From: Rhodoferax sp.
GTDB taxonomy: Bacteria > Pseudomonadota > Gammaproteobacteria > Burkholderiales > Burkholderiaceae_C
Assembly: GCA_028292305.1 (NCBI GenBank)
Contig: JAQGMQ010000651.1
Span: 1 to 7,694, forward strand
DNA length: 7,694 nt
Reading direction: 5' to 3'
The notes beneath the pieces were generated by a model, which was not told the DNA's origin, ran no database searches, and worked only from the letters and a program-made list of their open reading frames with translations. Positions 1 through 5,118 of the stretch are shown one piece after another (the stretch's first letter is position 1; the number at the start of each line of letters is the position of its first letter). The position numbers and the translations under genes are program-made.

Positions 1-39
1 ATGCGGAGGTCGAGAGTTCGATCCTCATCCTCTCCACCA
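1..39 (+). tRNA. tRNA, 3' part only (isotype not determined)
   Basis: This is the 3' portion of a tRNA cut by the window edge. The T-loop TTCGATC lies at 17-23, flanked by the invariant G-C closing pair (16/24). It is followed by the 3' acceptor strand CCTCTCC (29-35), discriminator A (36) and an encoded CCA (37-39). AGGTC at 7-11 fits a short (class I) variable loop, which argues against Ser, Leu or Tyr. The T-stem is imperfect: GAGAG against CTCAT gives three Watson-Crick pairs, an A-A mismatch and a G-U pair. U at position 70 and A73 are compatible with tRNA-Ala but not diagnostic, because the anticodon and 5' acceptor strand lie outside the window. Confidence 0.85.
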
Positions 40-41
40 AC

Positions 42-1046
42 TCATTTTTTCTGGGAGACTGCATCGGGCGCAATGCCCGCTTCCGCCCGCCGCGCATAGC
101 GCTGCGCCAGCACGGCGCACACCATCAGCTGCATCTGGTGGAACAGCATCAGCGGCAGCACGATGGCACCGACCGCGTGCGATGCGAACAGCACCTTGGC
201 CATCGGAATACCGCTCGCCAGGCTCTTTTTGGAGCCGCAGAACACGATGGTGATTTCGTCTTCCTTCGAGAAGCCGAGCTTGCGGCTGGTCCAGGTAGTG
301 ACGAAAAGCGCCACGGCCAGCACCACCGCGCACACCGCCAGCACGCCGAGCACCGCCGTCGCCGGCATCTGCTTCCACAGGCCTTCGACCACCGCCGCGC
401 TGAACGCGGTGTAGACCACCAGCAGGATCGAGCCCTGGTCGACGAACTTCAGCACCGCGGCCCGCTTCTTGACCCAGCCGCCGATCCAGGGCCGCAGCAG
501 CTGGCCCGCGATGAACGGCGCCATCAGCTGCAGCATGATCTTGCCGATCGAGTCGAACGAGATGCCGCCGCCGCTGCCGTGCGGCACCACCACCAGGCTC
601 ACCAGCACCGGTGTGATGAAGATGCCGAGCATGGTGGACGCCGAGGCACTGCACACGGCGGCCGGGATGTTGCCGCGCGCCATCGCGGTGAACGCGATCG
701 CCGACTGCACCGTGGCCGGCAGGCAGCACAGGAACAGGATGCCGAGGTACAGATCCGGCGTCACCAGCGGCGCCAGCAGCGGCTTCAGGGCCAGGCCGAG
801 CAATGGGAACATCACGAACGTGGAGGCCAGCACCAGCAGGTGCAGCCGCCAGTGCGTGGCGCCGGCGATCACCGCTTCGCGCGACAGCTTGGCGCCGTGC
901 AGAAAAAACAGCAGGCCGATGGCCACCGTGGTCAGCGTCTCAAAGCCATGGGCCACGTTGCCGCTGGCCGGCAGCAGGCTGGCCAGCGCGACCGTGGCCA
1001 CCAGGGCCAGGGTGAAGTTATCGGGAAGGAATCTGGGACGGGACAT
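42..1046 (-). CDS. Bile acid:sodium symporter family (SLC10A7/YfeH-like) transporter
   Basis: This 334-aa inner-membrane protein belongs to the bile acid/Na+ symporter superfamily (BASS, SBF-like). It is hydrophobic throughout, with roughly ten predicted helices and a short polar C-terminal tail (about 316-334). The two conserved regions that form the crossed helices and ion/substrate site in this fold are recognisable: LPATVQSAIAFT with GN and IPAA (109-130), and FCGSKKSLASGIPMA (269-283). The length is typical of the SLC10A7-like branch. I chose the ATG at 1046 because GAGG lies 7 bases upstream of it; an in-frame TTG at 1067 would add 7 residues but has no better ribosome site. The gene is divergent from a LysR gene 88 bases away, a common regulator-target arrangement. 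The substrate cannot be told from sequence; organic anions are only a family-level guess, and bile acids are unlikely. Confidence 0.88.
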   Translation of the reverse strand: MSRPRFLPDNFTLALVATVALASLLPASGNVAHGFETLTTVAIGLLFFLHGAKLSREAVIAGATHWRLHLLVLASTFVMFPLLGLALKPLLAPLVTPDLYLGILFLCCLPATVQSAIAFTAMARGNIPAAVCSASASTMLGIFITPVLVSLVVVPHGSGGGISFDSIGKIMLQLMAPFIAGQLLRPWIGGWVKKRAAVLKFVDQGSILLVVYTAFSAAVVEGLWKQMPATAVLGVLAVCAVVLAVALFVTTWTSRKLGFSKEDEITIVFCGSKKSLASGIPMAKVLFASHAVGAIVLPLMLFHQMQLMVCAVLAQRYARRAEAGIAPDAVSQKK

Positions 1047-1124
1047 CGTGCACCTCGCATGGATCAATGGTCGGATTTGACCCGCGCCGAATTCAAAAGA
1101 GAAATGGATTATTCAAATAGACCT

Positions 1125-1136
1125 ATGATTAATCAT
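1125..1136. promoter_or_regulatory. 12-bp perfect palindrome at the LysR start (candidate operator)
   Basis: ATGATTAATCAT is its own reverse complement. It lies in an AT-rich patch (about 1091-1140) that stands out from the GC-rich surroundings, between two divergent genes, and it overlaps the ATG of the LysR gene. LysR proteins usually bind interrupted dyads in the regulator-target gap and repress their own genes, so this is a candidate binding site. A TATGAT that resembles a -10 box (1124-1129) lies within it, but I see no matching -35 element. Confidence 0.4.
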
Positions 1137-2046
1137 GATGAATGTCACCTTGCGCCAACTGCGCGTGTTCCAGGCCGTCGCCCAGCAGCGCAATTTCAGC
1201 CGCGCTGGCGACGCCATCGGCCTGACCCAGCCCGCCATCAGCCGCGCCATCCGCGAGCTCGAAGGCCAACTGGGCCTGCAGCTGCTCAACCGCACCACGC
1301 GCGAAGTCGAGCCCACCGAGGCCGGCCGCAGCCTGGCCGGCAAACTCGACCGTCTGCTGGATGAGCTGGAGCTGGCGCTGCTCGACGTGCAGGGCATGGC
1401 CAGCGTGCGCCGCGGCAAGGTGCGCGTGGCCAGCAGCCCCACGCTGTCGGCCAACCTCATGCCGGCCTGCATCGCCCGCTGCACGGCGCTGCACCCCGAG
1501 ATCCAGCTGGTGCTGCTCGACCGTGTGCAGCAGGACGTGCTGGGCAGCGTGCGCGCCGGCGAGGTCGACTTCGGCGTGGTCATCGACCCGTCGGAGCCGG
1601 AAGACCTGCACTGCGAAACCATCCTGCGCGAACCGTTCTGCCTGGTGTGCCGCAACGACCATCCGCTGGCCCAGCGCAAGAGCGTGACCTGGCGCGCACT
1701 CGACGGCCAGCAACTGGTGCTGCTCGACCACGCCTCCGGCAGCCGGCGGCTGATCGACAAGGCCCTGGTCGACCAACAGGCCAAGGTCGACGTGGTGCAG
1801 GAGCTGGGCCATCCGACCACGGTGTTCCGCATGGTCGAGGCGGGTATCGGCATCACCGTGCTGCCGGCCCTGGCGCTTTCCGCCCCGGAGCTGCAGGGCC
1901 GCGCACTGAGCGTGTGCCGGCTGACGCCGCGGGTCGAGCGGCGGATCATGCTGGTGCATCGCAAGCACCGGGCGCTCGCGCCGATGGTGGAGGTGGTCTG
2001 GCGGTTGGTGGCAGAGGTGGCGGGGGAGGTGCCGGCGGGGGCGTGA
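1135..2046 (+). CDS. LysR-family transcriptional regulator
   Basis: This 303-aa protein has the usual LTTR layout and length. An N-terminal winged helix-turn-helix (about residues 5-65) includes FSRAGDAIGLTQPAISRAIRELE-type residues, with the recognition helix at about 31-41 and the wing LLNRTTREVEPTEAG at 50-64. A linker helix (about 66-90) leads to a periplasmic-binding-protein-like effector domain from about 93 (GKVRVASS) to 297, with GEVDFGVV and GIGITVLPALAL typical of that fold. ATG codons occur at 1135 and 1138; there is no clear Shine-Dalgarno sequence before either, so the exact start is uncertain by one residue. It probably regulates the divergent transporter gene and itself. The effector is unknown; subfamily assignment is not possible by eye. 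Confidence 0.93.
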   Translation: MMNVTLRQLRVFQAVAQQRNFSRAGDAIGLTQPAISRAIRELEGQLGLQLLNRTTREVEPTEAGRSLAGKLDRLLDELELALLDVQGMASVRRGKVRVASSPTLSANLMPACIARCTALHPEIQLVLLDRVQQDVLGSVRAGEVDFGVVIDPSEPEDLHCETILREPFCLVCRNDHPLAQRKSVTWRALDGQQLVLLDHASGSRRLIDKALVDQQAKVDVVQELGHPTTVFRMVEAGIGITVLPALALSAPELQGRALSVCRLTPRVERRIMLVHRKHRALAPMVEVVWRLVAEVAGEVPAGA

Positions 2047-2099
2047 AATTTTGGCACGCCTTGCCGCGCTGGCTACCGTGTCGGCATCTGTTGACTTAT

Positions 2100-2208
2100 T
2101 CGCTCTCCCGCGGGCGGGGAAGGGTCAGGGTGGGGGTCGGTTTGGCGCGAAGGGGCCTCGACAGCCACCCTCACCCCGGCCCTCTCCCGCGCGCGGGAGA
2201 GGGAGCGA
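2100..2208. repeat. GC-rich imperfect inverted-repeat (REP/MITE-like) intergenic element
   Basis: A long imperfect inverted repeat fills the gap between two convergent genes. The outer ends match (TCGCTCTCCC at 2100-2109; GGGAGCGA at 2201-2208), and inner segments pair 11 of 12 bases (GGGTCAGGGTGG at 2122-2133 against 2165-2176). The right arm contains a perfect 24-bp palindrome (2180-2203) built from CCCTCTCCCGCG and its complement. The motif CCCTCACCCCGGCCCTCTCCC is, from general knowledge, a recurrent intergenic repeat in beta- and gammaproteobacteria. There is no T-run after the hairpin, so it is not a classical intrinsic terminator, though it could still stabilise the 3' ends of both convergent transcripts. 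Confidence 0.72.
2180..2203. repeat. 24-bp perfect palindrome within the repeat element
   Basis: The first 12 bases (CCCTCTCCCGCG) are exactly the reverse complement of the last 12. As RNA it could form a very stable hairpin on either strand, with the central CGCG forming the loop. It lies 134 bases after the LysR stop and 28 bases after the Nudix stop on the other strand, so it could act as a bidirectional transcript end or block to 3' exonuclease. No U-tract follows on either strand. Confidence 0.6.
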
Positions 2209-2230
2209 TACCAGCCATCCCTCAACCACG

Positions 2231-3040
2231 TCACCAACCCAGATAGGCGCCCAGGATCAAACCCGCTTCTGTCGTAAACCCACCCGCCAGCAGGCGTTCG
2301 CGCAACGCGCCCTCCTCCATCAGCTCGAAACGCGCCACCTCCCCATCCTGGTTCACCGGCACCACGCCCTCGGGCAGCGTCGCCACGAACCAGTCGATCC
2401 GCTCCACCACATAACCCGCCCCGCCGCCATCGTCGCTGGGTCTGCGGGTGATGACAACGCCGCCTGGTCGCACGTCCTGCAGTGCGTCGACCTGGAGCCC
2501 GGCCTCTTCCCAGGTCTCCCGCACCAGCGCCGTCTGCACCGTGTCGACCGCCGACACCATGCCGCCCATCAGCGTGTCCCACAGCCCCGGGTCGTTGGGT
2601 TTGTCGAACGCCCGCTGCTGCACCCAATGCCGGCCATCGGGCGCCACGCCCACCAGGTGCACCGCCTGCGTGGTGATGCCAAGGCCACGCACCACGGCGC
2701 GTTCAACGGTGCCGATGCGCTCACCCACCGCATTGGGCACGGCCAGTTGTTCGTTGCGCCAGGCATGGGCCAGGCCGGCGGTGCGCAAGGCGTCGGCCAA
2801 CAGCGCCAGGCTGGCGGTCGGCTCCCCGTCCAGTTGCCAGCCTTTTTCCGCTTCGAGCCGGTGCAGCAACGCGGCACCGTCGAACGCTGCGCCCAGCGTC
2901 AGCCGGGTCAGGAATTCCGGTTCGACCGAGCCGACTTCGTGCGGCCCCAGCCGGAATGCCACGCGTGGCCGGCGCGGCGGCACATCGGCACCGGCGCGCA
3001 ACCCGGCCAGCCAGGCAGCGGCCGTCGCGTCCAGGCTCAC
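2231..3040 (-). CDS. Nudix hydrolase with N-terminal DUF4743 domain
   Basis: This is a 269-aa enzyme expected to hydrolyse a nucleoside-diphosphate-linked compound, using divalent metal in the cytoplasm. Residues about 1-125 match the DUF4743 pattern found before Nudix domains in plant and fungal thiamine-diphosphate-related Nudix proteins and their bacterial relatives. The Nudix box spans 160-182: G160, then R174 E175, E178 E179 and G181, in the order GX5EX7REUXEEXGU. The first Glu of the motif is Asp (D166) and the usual hydrophobic residue after RE is Thr (T176); the metal-binding RE/EE core is intact. The start is taken as GTG at 3040 because it overlaps the quinone reductase stop as GTGA and gives the expected length; there is no visible ribosome site, consistent with translational coupling. 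The substrate is unknown; oxidised thiamine diphosphate derivatives are a guess from relatives. Confidence 0.87.
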   Translation of the reverse strand: MSLDATAAAWLAGLRAGADVPPRRPRVAFRLGPHEVGSVEPEFLTRLTLGAAFDGAALLHRLEAEKGWQLDGEPTASLALLADALRTAGLAHAWRNEQLAVPNAVGERIGTVERAVVRGLGITTQAVHLVGVAPDGRHWVQQRAFDKPNDPGLWDTLMGGMVSAVDTVQTALVRETWEEAGLQVDALQDVRPGGVVITRRPSDDGGGAGYVVERIDWFVATLPEGVVPVNQDGEVARFELMEEGALRERLLAGGFTTEAGLILGAYLGW

Positions 3041-4044
3041 AGCGTCAAGATGCTGCAGCCCGTCGTCTTGCGTGCTTCGAGGGCCCGGTGCGCCTCGGCC
3101 ACCTCGGCCAGCGGAAAGGTCTGGTCGATGTGGATCTGCACCTGCCCGCTGGCCACCGCCGCAAACAGGTCGTCGGCCATGGCCTGGGTGTTCTCGCGGG
3201 TGGTCATGTGGGCGAACAGCGTGGCCCGCGTGAGGTACAGCGACTTCGGCGCGAGGATGGCTGGCGAGAACGGCGGCACCATGCCCGACGCGTTGCCGAA
3301 GCTGGCCATCAGGCCGAGTGGCGCCAGGCATTCGATGGATTTCTCGAAGGTGTCCTTGCCGATCGAGTCGTACACCACCTTCACCCCCGCGCCGCCCGTG
3401 ATCTCCTTGACGCGTGCCGCGAAATCCTCGGTGGCGTAGTTGATGGTGAAGGCCGCGCCGTTGGCCTTGGCCAGCGCACATTTCGCCTCCGAGCCGGCGG
3501 TGCCGATCAGCTGCAGGCCGAGCGCCCGCGCCCACTGGCAGGCGATCAGGCCCACGCCACCGGCCGCCGCATGGAACAACACGAAATCGCCCTTGGCCAG
3601 CCCGCCGGCGGGCAGGGTTTTCTTCAGCAGGTATTGCGCCGTCAGGCCCTTGAGCATCATGGCGGCGCCGGTCTCGAAGCTGATCGCGTCTGGCAGCTTG
3701 CAGACGGTCTTGGCCGGCATCACGCGCAGCTCGCAGTAGCTGCCCGGAGGCGCGCTGGCATAGGCCGCGCGGTCACCCACGCGCAGGTGCGTCACGCCTT
3801 CGCCCACGGCGTCCACCACGCCCGCGGCTTCCATGCCGAGTTGCAGGGGCATCTGCTGCGGGTACAGGCCCGAGCGCTGGTAGACGTCGATGAAATTCAG
3901 GCCGATGGCCTTGTGGCGGATGCGGATCTCGCCGGGGCCGGGCTCGCCCACCGGCACCTCGACCAGCTTCAGCTGCTCGGGGCCGCCGTGCTGGTCGATG
4001 CGAATGGCGCGCGTGGTCAAGGTGGCGGTCGGTGTCTGGGTCAT
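3037..4044 (-). CDS. NADPH:quinone oxidoreductase, zeta-crystallin type (MDR superfamily)
   Basis: This 335-aa cytoplasmic enzyme resembles E. coli QorA in length and order of motifs. It is expected to reduce quinones or related electrophiles with NADPH. The GroES-like N-terminal domain (about 12-125) includes GLNFIDVYQRSGLY (48-61) and GMEAAGVV (70-77), and lacks the zinc-binding cysteines of alcohol dehydrogenases. The nucleotide-binding Rossmann domain follows. Residues 152-173 fit the quinone oxidoreductase/zeta-crystallin signature in full: GD, L156, AAGGVG at 160-165, Q170 and R173. The ATG at 4044 is preceded by AGGA 8 bases upstream; a longer reading frame begins at 4173 but its added residues are low-complexity and overlap the LysR gene. 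It overlaps the Nudix gene downstream by 4 bases and follows the LysR gene by 85 bases on the same strand with no evident terminator. Confidence 0.92.
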   Translation of the reverse strand: MTQTPTATLTTRAIRIDQHGGPEQLKLVEVPVGEPGPGEIRIRHKAIGLNFIDVYQRSGLYPQQMPLQLGMEAAGVVDAVGEGVTHLRVGDRAAYASAPPGSYCELRVMPAKTVCKLPDAISFETGAAMMLKGLTAQYLLKKTLPAGGLAKGDFVLFHAAAGGVGLIACQWARALGLQLIGTAGSEAKCALAKANGAAFTINYATEDFAARVKEITGGAGVKVVYDSIGKDTFEKSIECLAPLGLMASFGNASGMVPPFSPAILAPKSLYLTRATLFAHMTTRENTQAMADDLFAAVASGQVQIHIDQTFPLAEVAEAHRALEARKTTGCSILTL

Positions 4045-4129
4045 GGCTTGCGTCCTGTTGGGTCTGGGGTTGTCTCGCGGCGTGCATCCTGCCATGTTTC
4101 GCGGCACGGCGCTGGCGCGGGGTTGGCCG

Positions 4130-4996
4130 CTATTTGGCCGGGAACGATTCGACGATCGCGTCCACCGCCGCACGCACCCGCGCCGTGCGCGCCAGGTCGC
4201 TGTGCAGCACCAGCCACACGCTGTACGACTCGCTGCGTTCGGGCCAGATGCGCTGCAGCCGCGGGTCGCTCTCGGCCATGTGGATCGGCAGCTCGGCGAT
4301 GCCCAGGCCCGAGGCGGCGGCTTCGATCAGCAGCAGGCCGGTGTTGACTTCCATCGCCACGCGCGCCTGGCCGATCGGCTCGCCGCACAAGGCTTCGCCG
4401 TGCCGCGCCGTGACCGCCCACTGGTAGACGACCAGGTCATGGCCGGCCATGGCGGTGCCCGGGCGCGGCGCGCCACGTTCGGCCAGGTAGCTCTTGGCGG
4501 CGAACAGGCCCATGTCGCGTTTGGTCAGCAGGCGCGTGATGAGCTCAGGGTCGGTGGGGCGCACCAGGCGCACGGCGATGTCAGTCTCGCGCCGCGTCAG
4601 GCTGGACAACTGCGTCGAAGCGCTGAGCACGATGCGGATGTCGGGGTGGCGGGTGTGCAGGCGCTGCATCGCGGCGACCACGAAGTGCATGGCCATGGTG
4701 TCCGACGTGGCCACGCGCACCGTGCCCGAAAGCCGGTTGTCGATGCCCTGCATCTCGCGCTGCAGGCGGTCGGCGGCGCGCTCCATCTGCTCGGCCGCGG
4801 TGGCCGCCAGCTCGCCGGCCGGCGTGGCCACGTAGCCGGACGGCGTGCGCAGAAACAGCCTTGCGCCGAGCGAAGCCTCCATCGTGGCCAGCCGGCGGCC
4901 GACGGTGGCCTGGTCGAGCTGCAGCGTGGCCGCCGCGCCGCGCAAGGTGCCGGCGCGCGAAATGGCCAGAAAGATGCGTGCGTTGTCCCAGTCCAT
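4130..4996 (-). CDS. LysR-family transcriptional regulator (CrgA-like group)
   Basis: This is a 288-aa LTTR. The DNA-binding domain (about 1-60) starts with MDWDNARIFLAISRAG, a form common in the CrgA-like branch. The helix-turn-helix runs about 16-40 (TLRGAAATLQLDQATVGRRLATME) and the wing is LFLRTPSGYVATPAG (47-61). A linker helix (about 62-88) precedes the effector domain beginning GTVRVATSDT (91-100) and ending near 284. ATG at 4996 has GAGG 8 bases upstream. It is divergent from the MFS exporter gene (122-base gap with dyads) and lies just upstream of the quinone reductase on the same strand. It most likely controls the exporter, and perhaps the reductase and Nudix genes by co-transcription. 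The inducer is unknown. Confidence 0.92.
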   Translation of the reverse strand: MDWDNARIFLAISRAGTLRGAAATLQLDQATVGRRLATMEASLGARLFLRTPSGYVATPAGELAATAAEQMERAADRLQREMQGIDNRLSGTVRVATSDTMAMHFVVAAMQRLHTRHPDIRIVLSASTQLSSLTRRETDIAVRLVRPTDPELITRLLTKRDMGLFAAKSYLAERGAPRPGTAMAGHDLVVYQWAVTARHGEALCGEPIGQARVAMEVNTGLLLIEAAASGLGIAELPIHMAESDPRLQRIWPERSESYSVWLVLHSDLARTARVRAAVDAIVESFPAK

Positions 4997-5018
4997 GCGG
5001 CTTGCCTCGTCGTTTCAA

Positions 5019-5034
5019 GATGCATTTTTGCATC
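5019..5034. promoter_or_regulatory. Inverted repeat GATGCA-N4-TGCATC, candidate LysR operator
   Basis: Perfect 6-bp arms (5019-5024 and 5029-5034) flank four T residues, within the gap between the divergent LysR and MFS genes. The centre lies about 30 bases before the LysR start and about 92 bases before the MFS start. An additional TGCATC half-site lies at 5061-5066, pairing with ATGC at 5049-5052 as a second, looser dyad (ATGC-N9-GCAT). Paired dyads of this kind in such a gap suit LysR recognition and activation sites. No site has a perfect T-N11-A spacing, so the assignment is tentative. Confidence 0.5.
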
Positions 5035-5037
5035 ATA
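5032..5037 (-). promoter_or_regulatory. Possible -10 box of the minus-strand LysR gene
   Basis: On the minus strand these bases read TATGAT, a five-of-six match to the sigma-70 -10 consensus. It lies 35-40 bases before the ATG of the LysR gene and overlaps the right arm of the GATGCA/TGCATC dyad, which would allow autorepression. No good -35 match is present at 16-18 bases upstream, so the call is weak. Confidence 0.28.
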
Positions 5038-5106
5038 GTGCCGATGTTATGCGACTTTACTGCATCACACAAGACGCCAACAATCGGCACCCTCACCTCT
5101 CACTTC

Positions 5107-5112
5107 TGAGGA
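5107..5112 (+). promoter_or_regulatory. Ribosome binding site of the MFS exporter gene
   Basis: TGAGGA ends 6 bases before the ATG at 5119. It contains the GAGGA core complementary to the 16S rRNA 3' end and fixes the MFS start codon. Confidence 0.7.
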
Positions 5113-5118
5113 CTTTCC

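Noticed and set aside
45..50. T6 run just after the tRNA as an intrinsic terminator
   Set aside because: It encodes the Lys codons at the end of the convergent transporter, and no separate hairpin precedes it other than the tRNA itself.
1044..1067. Upstream TTG start for the symporter gene at 1067
   Set aside because: The ATG at 1046 has a better-placed GAGG and the 7 extra residues look unrelated to the family N-terminus.
138..1364. Long plus-strand reading frame opposite the symporter gene
   Set aside because: Its translation is rich in Arg, His, Gln and Ala with no domain pattern, and it lies antisense to a clear membrane protein. It is a GC-rich mirror frame.
1113..2057. Long minus-strand reading frames opposite the first LysR gene
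   Set aside because: Ser/Arg- or His/Gln-rich translations with no recognisable fold, fully antisense to a well-supported LysR gene.
4045..4173. Upstream start for the quinone reductase at 4173
   Set aside because: The extra 43 residues are Arg/Pro-rich, overlap the LysR gene, and the ATG at 4044 has its own AGGA site and gives the family length.
2051..4347. Two plus-strand frames (2051-3439 and 2956-4347) opposite the Nudix and quinone reductase genes
   Set aside because: Low-complexity translations that run through the intergenic repeat and across gene ends; the minus-strand genes have full family motifs.
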